Shown: positions 18,070 through 26,884 of the stretch, piece after piece | Position numbering within the stretch: position 1 is the stretch's first letter | Layout: each line of letters begins with the position of its first letter | Source of the DNA: Muribaculaceae bacterium | Lineage (GTDB): Bacteria; Bacteroidota; Bacteroidia; Bacteroidales; Muribaculaceae | Direction: 5' to 3' | DNA length: 43,271 nt | Assembly (NCBI GenBank): GCA_017629835.1 | Contig: JAGBWK010000066.1 | Location: forward strand, 1 to 43,271 | Translations under genes and position numbers: made by a program | The notes under the pieces: model-generated | What the model saw: only the letters and a program-made list of their open reading frames with translations | Databases searched by the model: none | Told to the model about the DNA's origin: nothing

Positions 18070-18813
18070 GTGAAAATAAAGAAAATACTGGTATCTCAGC
18101 CTAAGCCTTCATCAGAGAAGTCGCCCTACTTCGACATTGCAAAACGTCACAATGTAGAACTCGTATTCCGCCCATTCATCAAAGTTGAAGGTCTTTCGTC
18201 AAAAGAATTCCGCCAGCAGAAGATCAACATCTCGGATTTCACCGCCGTTATCTTCACTGCCCGCACTGCAATCGACCATTTCTTCCGTTTGGCAGAAGAG
18301 ACACGTGTCACCATACCCGACACTATGCGCTATTTCTGCACAACCGAAGCTATTGCGCTCTACTTGCAAAAATACATTCAGTATCGCAAACGCAAGATAT
18401 TCCATGGCACTACTGGCAAGCTCCAAGAGATGTTGCCACAGTTTGTCAAACATAGCAAAGAAAAATTCCTTTTTGCTGTCAGCGATGTGCACAAGGACAA
18501 CACAAGCATCCTCGACGAGAACAAAATCAACTATACTAAGGCTGTGATGTATCGCACCGTGAGCAACGACTTCACATCGCAAGAGCCGTTCGACTACGAT
18601 ATGCTGCTGTTCTTCAGCCCCCAAGGTATCGAATCTTTGAAGAAAAATTTCCCCAACTTCGAGCAAGGCGACATTCAGATTGGTTGCTTCGGAGCCTCAA
18701 CAGCCAAAGCTATTCGCGACGCTGGTTTGCGCTTAGACATGGATGCTCCAACCGAAAAAGCACCTTCGGTCACAGCTGCCCTCGACCTGTTCCTTGCCGA
18801 AAGCAATAAATAA
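18070..18813 (+). CDS. hemD: Uroporphyrinogen-III synthase
   Basis: HemD closes hydroxymethylbilane to uroporphyrinogen III with inversion of ring D. The family is weakly conserved; support comes from the N-terminal KKILVSQPKPSSEKSPYFD, a form I know from Bacteroidales HemD, from FTARTAIDHFF, and from the C-terminal FFSPQGIESLKKNFP and GCFGASTAKAI segments. I choose the GTG at 18070, giving VKIKKILVSQ at the start and 247 residues. A TTG at 18058 would add four residues. It lies 152 bases after the DUF4271 gene, whose pairing with hemD is common in this order. The spacer at 17918-18069 shows no clear promoter. Confidence 0.86.
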   Translation: MKIKKILVSQPKPSSEKSPYFDIAKRHNVELVFRPFIKVEGLSSKEFRQQKINISDFTAVIFTARTAIDHFFRLAEETRVTIPDTMRYFCTTEAIALYLQKYIQYRKRKIFHGTTGKLQEMLPQFVKHSKEKFLFAVSDVHKDNTSILDENKINYTKAVMYRTVSNDFTSQEPFDYDMLLFFSPQGIESLKKNFPNFEQGDIQIGCFGASTAKAIRDAGLRLDMDAPTEKAPSVTAALDLFLAESNK

Positions 18814-18834
18814 CACACCCAAACTATATTGACA

Positions 18835-19296
18835 ATGAAAACCCGCCTTTTCATAGCAAGCATCATCGCTATTGCGCTTGCAGCTTGCAACAGCAAAACA
18901 GTTCAAACTGAAGCTACTACTGAAGCAGAACCCGCTGCAGAGGAAACTCTCGCACTCGACGGCACATGGCGCCTTTTGGACTTCGCACACGATACAGAAA
19001 TCTGCGTCATCGACGAAGACTCTGACTACTACCTGCAGTTCAACTCAGAGGACAACTCTTTCGGCATGTCGACCGACTGCAATTCGCTCAGTGGCAACTA
19101 TGTGGCTACAGCCGACAGCCTTCGTTTCAATATCACAGCAGCTACTTTGATGCTTTGCGACGACACTAAGGTTGAGGACGCATTCAAGAGCATTCTCCCC
19201 ACAATCGACACTTACAGCATCGGTCCTGACTCAACGCTGCAACTCCGCGTCGATGCTCGCCGCTATGCAACTTTCAAATTCGTCCCTGCCGAATAA
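18835..19296 (+). CDS. META-domain lipoprotein (HslJ-like)
   Basis: A small envelope lipoprotein. From the ATG at 18835 the signal sequence ends in the lipobox IALAAC with C18; an in-frame TTG at 18829 is less likely. An acidic linker (EATTEAEPAAEE) follows. The META domain starts at LDGTWRLLDF and contains the CNSLSGNY signature of the HslJ family, where a conserved Cys/Asn turn precedes SGxY. The domain occurs in heat-shock and novobiocin-resistance proteins, but its biochemical role is unknown. It is 153 residues long and follows hemD by 21 bases. A strong terminator follows directly. Confidence 0.82.
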   Translation: MKTRLFIASIIAIALAACNSKTVQTEATTEAEPAAEETLALDGTWRLLDFAHDTEICVIDEDSDYYLQFNSEDNSFGMSTDCNSLSGNYVATADSLRFNITAATLMLCDDTKVEDAFKSILPTIDTYSIGPDSTLQLRVDARRYATFKFVPAE

Positions 19297-19329
19297 AGAT
19301 TCCGACAATTATCAACACTCTATAATTCT

Positions 19330-19370
19330 TAGAGCTTTTGGTGCGCAGCCAAAAGCTCTAAGTGTTTTTT
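19330..19370 (+). terminator. Rho-independent terminator after the META lipoprotein
   Basis: TAGAGCTTTTGG at 19330-19341 pairs with CCAAAAGCTCTA at 19349-19360, a 12-bp stem with a 7-base loop. A run of six T follows at 19365-19370. This is a complete intrinsic terminator closing the LOG-to-META group. Confidence 0.88.
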
Positions 19371-19516
19371 ACCGAGCTTTGATTTCGCAGGGAGCCTAAG
19401 AGACTTAAGCAACTTATGGCGCATTTGCAGCGGGTTTTGAGACTGAGGTGGTGAATTTTGGTCATACGGGGCTGAATTTTGTGGGGGATTTGGATAGTTT
19501 CGTCAGATATTTGTAG

Positions 19517-19524
19517 TAACTTTG
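19517..19524 (+). promoter_or_regulatory. -7 promoter box for the DEAD-box helicase gene
   Basis: TAACTTTG matches the Bacteroidota -7 consensus. A TTTG at 19489-19492 lies 24 bases upstream, slightly beyond the usual 19-21 spacing. The start codon is 177 bases downstream, so the transcript would have a long leader. Confidence 0.6.
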
Positions 19525-19555
19525 CATAATGGAGAGTTATGTGCTCTCGAAAACC

Positions 19556-19662
19556 AAAGAGGCGGACTCACAGATGCCGAAAAGAGGTGCTTTTATGGCG
19601 TCAGATTGCGAACTCGCAGATACCGAAAAGGCTAATTTGCAGATGTCTGAGAGGCGGTCTCT
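19556..19662 (+). repeat. Imperfect repeats in the helicase leader
   Basis: ACTCACAGATGCCGAAAAG (19566-19584) recurs as ACTCGCAGATACCGAAAAG (19612-19630), 46 bases apart. A third, weaker copy begins with CAGATGTCTGAGAGG at 19640, 23 bases after the second CAGAT. AGAGGCGGACTC near 19558 also recurs as AGAGGCGGTCTC near 19650. All lie between promoter and start codon. Confidence 0.65.
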
Positions 19663-19701
19663 TGGAAATGATTTTTAGTATTGAAAATTCGACAATTATA
19701 T

Positions 19702-21471
19702 ATGAAGACTTTTGAAGAACTCGGGGTCAGTCAGCCCCTTCTGAAAGCTATCGAGGAATTAGGGTTTGAGCAACCTATGCCAGTGCAGGAGCAGGTGATA
19801 CCCCACTTGCTTAACAAGCTGGGCGACGTCGTTGCGCTCGCTCAAACTGGCACAGGCAAAACTGCTGCCTTCGGTCTGCCTGTGCTCCAGCGCACTAATG
19901 CCCAATCGGCTACCACTCAGGCTCTCATCCTCTCGCCTACTCGCGAGCTATGCTTGCAGATTGCTGCCGACCTTGCCGACTTCTCAAAATATATGCCCGA
20001 CGTGAAGGTGCTCCCCGTGTATGGCGGATCGAGCATCGAGAGCCAAATCCGCGCGCTCCGTCAGGGTGTGCAAATCATTGTTGCTACGCCAGGACGCCTT
20101 ATTGACCTTATCAATCGCGGGGTGGTGAAACTCGACAACGTACACACCGTGATTCTCGATGAAGCCGACGAAATGCTCAATATGGGATTTCTCGACTCAA
20201 TCAACGAGATTCTCGACCATGTACCCGACGACCGCAAGATGCTTATGTTTTCAGCAACGATGCCCAACGAGATTGCCCGCATAGCGAAGAAATATATGCA
20301 CAATCCGCAGGAATTCGTTATCGGCACTCGCAACGAAGGTGCAGCCAACGTGAAGCACATCTACTATATGGTCAACGCGCGCGACAAATATCTTGCGCTG
20401 AAACGTGCCGCCGACTATAACCCCAGCATCTATGCAATTGTGTTTTGCCGCACACGCCGCGAAACCCAAGAGGTTGCCGACCACTTGATTCAGGACGGAT
20501 ACAACGCCGAGGCACTACATGGCGACCTCTCGCAACAGCAGCGCGACATCGTGATGAAGAAATTCCGCGACGGCGTAATCTCAATGCTTGTAGCCACCGA
20601 CGTAGCTGCTCGTGGGCTCGATGTTGATGACCTCACCCACGTGGTCAACTATGGGTTGCCCGACGATACAGCCGTCTATACCCACCGCTCAGGCCGTACT
20701 GGTCGCGCCGGCAAGACTGGTGTCTCTATCGCCATTATCCACTCGCGCGAAAAGGGTAAGCTCAAAGATATTGAGCGCATAATAGGCAAGCAATTTGAGC
20801 GCAAAGAGGTGCCATCGCCACAACAAATCATTGAAAAGCAACTCTACTCGCTCGCCGACAAGATAGAAAAAGTGTCGGTCAACGACGAGGAGATGAACAA
20901 ATACACCCCCGGAGTTATTAAGAAATTAGGGTGGCTATCGAACGAAGACCTCATCAAGCGTGTGCTCTCGCTCGAATTCAACCGCCTGTTGGAATACTAT
21001 AAGGATGCCCCAAAAATCGACTTTATCGACGAAAAGCCTGCCAAAGCCGACAAAAAAGGGAAGAAAGAATTTGACAGCGCACCTCGCACCGACAAAGAAA
21101 AGGACCGCCGCACAGCCGAAAAGGGCATGGAGCGCATCTACGTCAATGTGGGCAAGGGTGACGGATTCTATGCAGCCAACTTGATAGAAATGCTCAACAA
21201 GAACGTGCCCGGACAGCGCGTCGACGTGGGTCGCATCGACCTGCTGCCCCGTTATTCGCTTTTCGATGTTCGCAAAAAAGATGCACAGCGAGTGCTCGGA
21301 GCGCTCAAAGGTACCGATTTCTTCGGCAAGCGTCTATACTGCGAAATAGCTGAAGCAAACAAGGACTATGCTCGCGCTGCCACTCGCAAAAGTCGCGACA
21401 ATGGTGGCACACCACCCAACGAATTCTTCGACAAGAAAGGTCGTGGCGGACGCAAAGGTCGCAAACGCTAA
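19702..21471 (+). CDS. DEAD-box ATP-dependent RNA helicase with DbpA-type RNA-binding domain
   Basis: A CsdA/DeaD-like RNA helicase that remodels structured RNA, probably in ribosome assembly or cold adaptation. Motifs in order: Q-motif region FEQPMPVQEQVIP, Walker A AQTGTGKT, PTRELCLQ, TPGRLID, DEAD box LDEADEMLNMGF, SATM, then in the second domain LHGDLSQQQRD, ATDVAARGLDV and HRSGRTGRAGKTG. After a linker comes a DbpA-type RRM (RIYVNVGKGDGFYAANLIEM through LYCEIAEA), then a Gly/Arg/Lys-rich tail ending KGRGGRKGRKR. I take the ATG at 19702 (589 residues), because the upstream TTG adds seven residues before the conserved MKTFEELG. Not assigned to a particular named helicase. Confidence 0.95.
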   Translation: MKTFEELGVSQPLLKAIEELGFEQPMPVQEQVIPHLLNKLGDVVALAQTGTGKTAAFGLPVLQRTNAQSATTQALILSPTRELCLQIAADLADFSKYMPDVKVLPVYGGSSIESQIRALRQGVQIIVATPGRLIDLINRGVVKLDNVHTVILDEADEMLNMGFLDSINEILDHVPDDRKMLMFSATMPNEIARIAKKYMHNPQEFVIGTRNEGAANVKHIYYMVNARDKYLALKRAADYNPSIYAIVFCRTRRETQEVADHLIQDGYNAEALHGDLSQQQRDIVMKKFRDGVISMLVATDVAARGLDVDDLTHVVNYGLPDDTAVYTHRSGRTGRAGKTGVSIAIIHSREKGKLKDIERIIGKQFERKEVPSPQQIIEKQLYSLADKIEKVSVNDEEMNKYTPGVIKKLGWLSNEDLIKRVLSLEFNRLLEYYKDAPKIDFIDEKPAKADKKGKKEFDSAPRTDKEKDRRTAEKGMERIYVNVGKGDGFYAANLIEMLNKNVPGQRVDVGRIDLLPRYSLFDVRKKDAQRVLGALKGTDFFGKRLYCEIAEANKDYARAATRKSRDNGGTPPNEFFDKKGRGGRKGRKR

Positions 21472-21575
21472 GATTACTAATCAACCTACACTTTCTGAAC
21501 GCTAAGACCTCAAACAACACAATCAGAACGTTAAGACCACTACAACAAACACTCTCTGAACGCTAAAGCCTTAGA
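21464..21575 (+). repeat. Degenerate AACGCTAAGA tandem repeats after the helicase gene
   Basis: AACGCTAAGA or close variants begin at 21464, 21498, 21527 and 21559, about 29-34 bases apart. The first overlaps the helicase stop codon, and the last lies just before the next start. Copies two to four are each preceded by TCTG or TCAG. The spacer seems to have arisen by repeated duplication of the gene's own 3' end. Confidence 0.65.
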
Positions 21576-22205
21576 ATGAAACAATTACTTGCCATATTAG
21601 CTCTATTGATAGCCTCCACACTTTCGGCGCAGCTCACTCCGCGCTCGGCATTCACCACTGCTCCCATTTCGGTGTTGCCAGCCATAGCAGAGCCGACACG
21701 ACTGGATATGATCGACTATTTCGAAAGCGGAATCAATCGCCCATCGAAAACGATTTTCGAAGGTGATGCTGTGTTGACCGCTCTCGATGATAACATTGCC
21801 TCAATTAGCATCGGCGACTATCAGCAAATCGACATCGTAGTGCTACCATATGGCAATAAGGCAATAATTATGATAATCGACCACCTTAAAACGCCCGATA
21901 CTACCTCGACTATACGATTTTACAATAGCCGCTGGGAACAGTTCGACACCGATAAGATGCTCCGATTGCCCACCCTCAAGGACTGGACAGGAAAAATTGA
22001 CAAAAACCTACGCATTGACCTTGAGAATGCACTCCCATTCATAATGTATGATGCCAAATACGACCCAGCGACAAAGATTCTCACGCTGAAGCCTGAGACC
22101 CAAGGCTACGTTGCCATCGAAAATCACGACCTCGTAGATTCAAATCTCAAGCCCGAATTGAAATACCGCTGGACTGGCAAGAAATTTGCATCGTACAACC
22201 CTTAA
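21576..22205 (+). CDS. DUF3256 family exported protein
   Basis: A 209-residue protein with a cleavable signal peptide (MKQLLAILALLIASTLSAQ, cut after residue 18). The mature part begins TPRSAFTTAPISVLPAI and RLDMIDYFESG, which I recognise as DUF3256, a Bacteroidales family of unknown function. It is followed by short beta-rich repeats (DNIASISIGDYQQIDIVVLP and LTLKPETQGYVAIEN), consistent with a small secreted beta protein, presumably periplasmic. No catalytic motif is visible. It lies 32 bases before xseA, in the same direction, and may be co-transcribed with the exonuclease genes. Confidence 0.8.
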   Translation: MKQLLAILALLIASTLSAQLTPRSAFTTAPISVLPAIAEPTRLDMIDYFESGINRPSKTIFEGDAVLTALDDNIASISIGDYQQIDIVVLPYGNKAIIMIIDHLKTPDTTSTIRFYNSRWEQFDTDKMLRLPTLKDWTGKIDKNLRIDLENALPFIMYDAKYDPATKILTLKPETQGYVAIENHDLVDSNLKPELKYRWTGKKFASYNP

Positions 22206-22237
22206 AAAATCATTCTTTAACCTCACAATAACGGCAA

Positions 22238-23554
22238 GTGGAAAATTCACTAACACTACTGCAACTGACTCAGCGCATCGCCAAACTGATGACCGTACCG
22301 GCAACCCAAAACATCTGGGTTACTGCCGAATTGAGCGACGTGAGCGTTCGCAATGGCCACTGCTATATGGAGCTGCTCGAAAAGGATGAGCAAGGGCGGC
22401 AAGTTGCAAAATTTCGTGGCGTAATCTGGGCAAGCAACTATATGCGAATTGCGCCCGAATTTATGGCTGCGACAGGTCAGCAATTCAGCTCGGGGCTGAA
22501 GGTAATGGTTTGCGCCAGCGCTTCGATGCACCCCGTCTATGGCATGTCGTTGGTAATCACTGCCGTAAATCCAGAGTACACAATGGGCGACCTGATTCGT
22601 CGCCGTCAAGAGATACTACGCCGACTCAAAGCTGAAGGTATCCTCGAACTCAACCGCCAATTGGAATGGACTGAATTTCCACATCGCATAGCCGTAATCT
22701 CGGCGCAATTAGCTGCCGGATATGGCGACTTTATCAACCAACTCTACAACAATGGCTCTCGGCTACGATTCTCGGTGAAGCTATTCCCCTCAATCATGCA
22801 GGGAAATTCTGCGCCAGAGTCAATCATCGCAAGCCTTGAAGCAATTGCCAACGAGAGCGACCAATGGGATTGCGTAGTGATAATACGAGGTGGTGGCGCC
22901 ACGAGCGACCTTCAGGCATTTGAGGACTACGAACTTGCTGCAACGATAGCGCAATTTCCTATCCCAGTGATGATTGGCATCGGCCATGAACGCGACATTA
23001 CGGTGCTCGACTACGTTGCCAACCGACGCGTAAAAACCCCTACAGCTGCTGCCGAATTCCTTATTGCTATTGGCGACAATCTTCTCGCAAACCTGCAACA
23101 GCTCGGCTCGACAATACTGCAAAAAGCTACCGACCTGCTTTCGGCATCGAAAGAGCAACTAAGCTACTACGAAGGGCTGATGCCTATCGCTCCGACAAAT
23201 GCTCTACACCGCGCTCAAACGCGGCTCAATCAGTCGGTTATGGCACTGAATGGCATCAGCGGACGACGCATAGCGCCTGCGCTTGAACGCTTGCGCATAA
23301 TCTCTGAAAATCTATCGGGCTACACCACTCAAGCCATTGCCCGCTCACGACAGAAAGTCGACACAGCTGAGCGTATGCTTGGGATGCTTTCGCCCGACGC
23401 CGTGCTCCGCCGCGGCTACTCACTAACGCGAGTAGGCGGACGTGCCGTCACTTCAGCCACCGAACTCCGCGAAGGTGAAGTAATCGAAACTTTGCTTGCC
23501 AACGGAACGGTCGTTTCAACAATCAACACTATTAGCTCCGACAAAAAAATTTAA
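22238..23554 (+). CDS. xseA: Exodeoxyribonuclease VII large subunit
   Basis: Catalytic subunit of exonuclease VII, which degrades single-stranded DNA from both ends into oligonucleotides. An N-terminal OB-fold (about 1-105, with IWVTAELSDVSVRNGHCYME) binds DNA. The catalytic core includes VVIIRGGGATSDLQAFEDYE, then IGIGHERDITVLDYVANRRV and KTPTAAAEF, matching the family's RGGGS, GHExD and TPTAAAE motifs. A long helical segment follows, which binds the small subunit, and then RRGYSLTRVGG. The start is a GTG at 22238, the only sensible in-frame start before the OB-fold; the length of 438 residues is normal. xseB follows after five bases. Confidence 0.95.
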   Translation: MENSLTLLQLTQRIAKLMTVPATQNIWVTAELSDVSVRNGHCYMELLEKDEQGRQVAKFRGVIWASNYMRIAPEFMAATGQQFSSGLKVMVCASASMHPVYGMSLVITAVNPEYTMGDLIRRRQEILRRLKAEGILELNRQLEWTEFPHRIAVISAQLAAGYGDFINQLYNNGSRLRFSVKLFPSIMQGNSAPESIIASLEAIANESDQWDCVVIIRGGGATSDLQAFEDYELAATIAQFPIPVMIGIGHERDITVLDYVANRRVKTPTAAAEFLIAIGDNLLANLQQLGSTILQKATDLLSASKEQLSYYEGLMPIAPTNALHRAQTRLNQSVMALNGISGRRIAPALERLRIISENLSGYTTQAIARSRQKVDTAERMLGMLSPDAVLRRGYSLTRVGGRAVTSATELREGEVIETLLANGTVVSTINTISSDKKI

Positions 23555-23559
23555 TCACA

Positions 23560-23778
23560 ATGTCAGAAATAAAATTCAAACCAGCCAACGAGCTCACCTA
23601 TCGTGAGGCTATCACCGAGCTCGAAAATATCCTACGCAATATGCAAAGCGACGACGTCGACATCGACCGCTTGAGCATACTCACTCGCCGTGCAACCGAG
23701 CTTATAGCAGAATGCCGTTCTCGACTCGTTGCCACCGACGAAGAGTTGCGCTCAATACTCCAAGGCCTCGAAAATTAA
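23560..23778 (+). CDS. xseB: Exodeoxyribonuclease VII small subunit
   Basis: A small helical subunit of 72 residues, several copies of which bind each XseA. The family pattern is seen in TYREAITELENILRNMQSDD and the following VDIDRLSILTRRATELIAEC. It starts five bases after xseA, so translation is probably coupled and expression matched. It ends a co-oriented run starting with DUF3256; the downstream gene has its own promoter. Confidence 0.93.
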   Translation: MSEIKFKPANELTYREAITELENILRNMQSDDVDIDRLSILTRRATELIAECRSRLVATDEELRSILQGLEN

Positions 23779-23895
23779 AAGCTGTCGCTCCGAGATTATT
23801 GCATTTGGAATAGTTCCGATGCCCGTAAAGTAATATATTTGAAAAATTTAAGTAGCTTCTTGCTCCATACTGAAGGTTATATGCAGAATTTTTGC

Positions 23896-23903
23896 TACCT
23901 TCG
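23896..23903 (+). promoter_or_regulatory. -7 promoter box for the outer-membrane barrel gene
   Basis: TACCTTCG fits the common Bacteroidota variant of TAnnTTTG and lies 32 bases before the start codon. A -33 TTTG is not evident at the standard distance. The surrounding 23820-23935 is AT-rich and non-coding. Confidence 0.5.
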
Positions 23904-23935
23904 CATTTAAGAAGTTACATGAATCATTTACGCTA

Positions 23936-25687
23936 ATGAAACGTATATATATCTTGTCGGTTGCGCTAACATTGACGCTCAGCGCATTTGCCCAGCAACT
24001 CAACAAAGAGATAGTGATTGAGCGCGACATCAATCCCGAATTGCGAGCAGTCAGCCGCCTCAACAACTATCCTACGGTAGTAGTTCCGCAAGTCAAAGCC
24101 AATCCTTTGGCGTTTAGCGACCTGACTACATCGGTAGCCATACCCGGTATGCTCACCCAATTGGCACCTGCGGCATCAGATGAAGCGGTAAGCCTATCGC
24201 CATACAAGGGATATGCATCGTTGGGCTATTTCCCAATATTCAATCTCGGTGCATCAGCTGGCTACCAGTTCATCAACAAGCCCAAAACCTCGTTGGGTAT
24301 GTGGATGCAATACGACGGTAATGCTTACAACATTGAGAATGATATGAAGCTCGAGCGCAACACCGTAGCCGTTGGAGCCGATTTCTCTCAATTGTTCAGC
24401 AACGTAGGCCGCCTCGATATCAAAGCTGACTACACTTTCAACAGCAGCAACCGCCCATGGCTAACAGAAGTTCATCCTGCCAATGCCGATTGGATGTCGC
24501 CCGACTCGACCTTCAATGCTCATGCTGTCAATGCCGAAGCGGTATGGTCGGCAGTGAAAGACCGCATATCGTATGCCGTTGCAGCTAAATACAGCTACTT
24601 CGGATTAGACAATCGCGAACAGAACTTCCGCACCACCGATGCGCTTGCCAACGGCATGGCTCAGAGCATCTACACCGCAAAAGCTGGAGCTACATACAAC
24701 TTGAACAGCGTATCCGACTTGTCGGCTCTCGTGGGCGTTGACGTTGTCAACTACAACCATTTCAACTCAATTGAATGGTTGAGCCTCAACGCTGAGCAAC
24801 CCTTCGTCAGACCCTCAACGCTTATGCCCGGCGATAGCCGCACAATGGCGCTTATCACTTTAGCCCCCTCTTATCGCTACTATCACAAGATTTTCAACGT
24901 CAGCGTAGGCTTGAAGGCTCAAGTGGCGACCAACGCAGACAAAGCGTTCAACATTGCGCCCGACATTAAAGCCGAACTGCATCCGTGGGAATATTTCAGA
25001 GCTGAGTTGATTATTGACGGAGGACGCCACATCAACCGCCTGTCATCGCTTTACAATATCAACCCCTATATGTCGCCCTCGATGTCGTACCTCTTCTCCG
25101 ACTGCCCGCTCAACACACAGTTGAGCCTCAAAGGTGGCCCATGGAGAGGTTTTTCGATTGAGATTTTCGGTGGATACAATTTCGCCAACGACTGGTTGAT
25201 GCCCGAATTTATCGCGACCGATGTAGTGGCATTTATGCCTGTCGACCTTCGTGCATGGAATATTGGTGGCGCAATCGAAGCTAAAATCGGCGACTTATTG
25301 ACCGCAAAAGCAAAATACACGCTCAATCCCGGCGACTACAACCACGCAAGCTACCTCAACCCCGACCGCGCCAAGCAAGTGGTCGACGTGCAGCTGACTG
25401 TGACCCCTATCGACAAACTCGAGATTGTCGGAGGATTTGAATGGCGCCATGGCCGCTCGATTTATGCACACTTGCCAGTGTTAGCGGAGGGCGACTACTC
25501 ATTTGAGCATCAACAAATCACACTGCGCAACTCCAACAACCTTTCGTTGGGCGCTCGCTATGCAGTGTTCGATTGGCTTTCGGTGTTTGCCAATGTTGAA
25601 AACATCATCAACAACCGCGCATACGAGGTGTGGTTGCACCAGCAACAGGGCGTGAAAGGGCTTGTTGGTGTAGCAGTAAAATTCTAA
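23936..25687 (+). CDS. Outer-membrane beta-barrel protein (TonB-receptor-like family)
   Basis: A 583-residue exported protein with a signal peptide ending AFA (residue 19). The mature N-terminus, KEIVIERDINPELRAVSRLN, is a short plug-like lead-in that I associate with a Bacteroidales family often annotated as TonB-dependent receptor. The rest is made of alternating strands rich in Tyr, Phe and Trp, and the protein ends in a terminal aromatic (GVAVKF), the usual Bam recognition feature. There is no full TonB box, carboxypeptidase-like domain or plug, so a true receptor role is doubtful. Similar genes often sit beside a large TPR gene; here that TPR gene is 12 kb downstream. Confidence 0.7.
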   Translation: MKRIYILSVALTLTLSAFAQQLNKEIVIERDINPELRAVSRLNNYPTVVVPQVKANPLAFSDLTTSVAIPGMLTQLAPAASDEAVSLSPYKGYASLGYFPIFNLGASAGYQFINKPKTSLGMWMQYDGNAYNIENDMKLERNTVAVGADFSQLFSNVGRLDIKADYTFNSSNRPWLTEVHPANADWMSPDSTFNAHAVNAEAVWSAVKDRISYAVAAKYSYFGLDNREQNFRTTDALANGMAQSIYTAKAGATYNLNSVSDLSALVGVDVVNYNHFNSIEWLSLNAEQPFVRPSTLMPGDSRTMALITLAPSYRYYHKIFNVSVGLKAQVATNADKAFNIAPDIKAELHPWEYFRAELIIDGGRHINRLSSLYNINPYMSPSMSYLFSDCPLNTQLSLKGGPWRGFSIEIFGGYNFANDWLMPEFIATDVVAFMPVDLRAWNIGGAIEAKIGDLLTAKAKYTLNPGDYNHASYLNPDRAKQVVDVQLTVTPIDKLEIVGGFEWRHGRSIYAHLPVLAEGDYSFEHQQITLRNSNNLSLGARYAVFDWLSVFANVENIINNRAYEVWLHQQQGVKGLVGVAVKF

Positions 25688-25729
25688 TCAAAACAAACCG
25701 ACAAAACTCGTAACCATAAACCCACTTTT

Positions 25730-26140
25730 ATGAACGACATCTTGGGTCCCCAGCCCAAACCTATATGGACAATACTCGCGACCGTAGCGCTACTGATGAT
25801 AGTGGTGGCTACGTTCGTGCCAATATTTACGGCATTCTCTACCCCCTACATTGCGCAATCGCGCTGGTTTGCCTGGCTATATGCTGCAGGCGCGCTATTG
25901 CTCTTAGTAGCACGACTGTTCTCGCAATACAAGGGCTCGGTTGAGCGTGTTCGCCGCCTCTCACGCATTGAATGTTGGAGCGCAATATTCTTTTGCGTAG
26001 GAGCATTTTTTCTTTTCTACGATAAAACATCGGCTCGCGATTGGCTTGCATTCACCCTCGCCGGAGGTGCCATACAGATATTCACATCGATAATGATACC
26101 GCTGGCACTACGCAAAGCGATGCGCAACTCCGATAAATAA
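25730..26140 (+). CDS. Small four-helix membrane protein, function unknown
   Basis: I do not recognise a named family. The protein has 136 residues and four predicted membrane segments, approximately ILATVALLMIVVATFVPIF, WLYAAGALLLLVARLF, SAIFFCVGAFFLFY and LAFTLAGGAIQIFTSIMIP. A charged cytoplasmic-type loop (QYKGSVERVRRLSRIE) lies between the second and third. It lies 42 bases after the outer-membrane barrel gene and 69 bases before trmD, so it may share a transcript with either. The codon use matches its neighbours, supporting a real gene. Confidence 0.72.
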   Translation: MNDILGPQPKPIWTILATVALLMIVVATFVPIFTAFSTPYIAQSRWFAWLYAAGALLLLVARLFSQYKGSVERVRRLSRIECWSAIFFCVGAFFLFYDKTSARDWLAFTLAGGAIQIFTSIMIPLALRKAMRNSDK

Positions 26141-26209
26141 GACTACGAGCTAAATCATAAACCAACCGATTACTCAGCCGACAGCCATAGCTGCAGGTCG
26201 CACTACGAT

Positions 26210-26884
26210 ATGAGAATAGACTTTCTGACCGTACTACCCGAAATGTTTGAATCCCCCTTGGGATGTTCAATCCTCAAACGCGCCCAAAACAAAGGGCTTG
26301 TGGAATTTGCCGTACACAACCTTCGCGATTATACAACCAACAAGCATCGCAAAGTCGACGACTATCCTTTCGGTGGTGAGGCTGGAATGGTAATGCAGAT
26401 TGAGCCTATCGACCGTTGCATCTCGGCGCTGAAAGCTGAGCGCGACTACGATGAAGTGATTTTCACCTCGCCCGACGGAGAGATGTTCAACCAGCCTATG
26501 GCAAACCAAATGTCGATGTTGGGCAACATCATCATCCTGTGCGGACACTACAAAGGGATTGACTACCGCATTCGCGAGCATTTCATCACTAAAGAAGTAT
26601 CAATAGGCGACTATGTGCTCACTGGCGGCGAAATTCCTGCAATCATCATAGCCGACGCTATTGTGCGCCTAATCCCTGGCGCTATTGGCGACGAGCAGTC
26701 GGCACTCTCCGACTCATTTCAGGACAACCTGTTGGCTCCACCCGTCTACACCCGCCCAGCGGAATACAAGGGGTGGCGTGTGCCCGACATACTCCTATCG
26801 GGTCACGAAGCTAAAATCGCACAATGGCGCTACGACCAAGCGCTTGAGCGCACCCGACGCCTTCGCCCCGACCTATTGGACTAA
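26210..26884 (+). CDS. trmD: tRNA (guanine-N1)-methyltransferase
   Basis: TrmD methylates N1 of G37 next to the anticodon in tRNAs with G36, using S-adenosylmethionine, and prevents frameshifting. The SPOUT trefoil-knot signatures are present: [17 protein letters not shown], then the knot segment [19 protein letters not shown] and VRLIPGAIG. The N-terminus [18 protein letters not shown] and the C-terminal [15 protein letters not shown] are also standard. At 224 residues it has the normal length. The usual rpsP-rimM-trmD-rplS operon is absent here, as often in Bacteroidota. No terminator is obvious after it. Confidence 0.96.
   Translation: MRIDFLTVLPEMFESPLGCSILKRAQNKGLVEFAVHNLRDYTTNKHRKVDDYPFGGEAGMVMQIEPIDRCISALKAERDYDEVIFTSPDGEMFNQPMANQMSMLGNIIILCGHYKGIDYRIREHFITKEVSIGDYVLTGGEIPAIIIADAIVRLIPGAIGDEQSALSDSFQDNLLAPPVYTRPAEYKGWRVPDILLSGHEAKIAQWRYDQALERTRRLRPDLLD

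Larger units (their letters stand above)
19297..19701. other. 405-base spacer between the META lipoprotein and the DEAD-box helicase
   Basis: After the terminator the region holds no gene. It contains a promoter box at 19517-19524 and then a leader of about 170 bases with repeated CAGATGCCGAAAAG-type motifs, both listed separately. A long leader before a DEAD-box helicase gene recalls the cold-shock leaders of such genes elsewhere; that link is inference. Confidence 0.6.
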
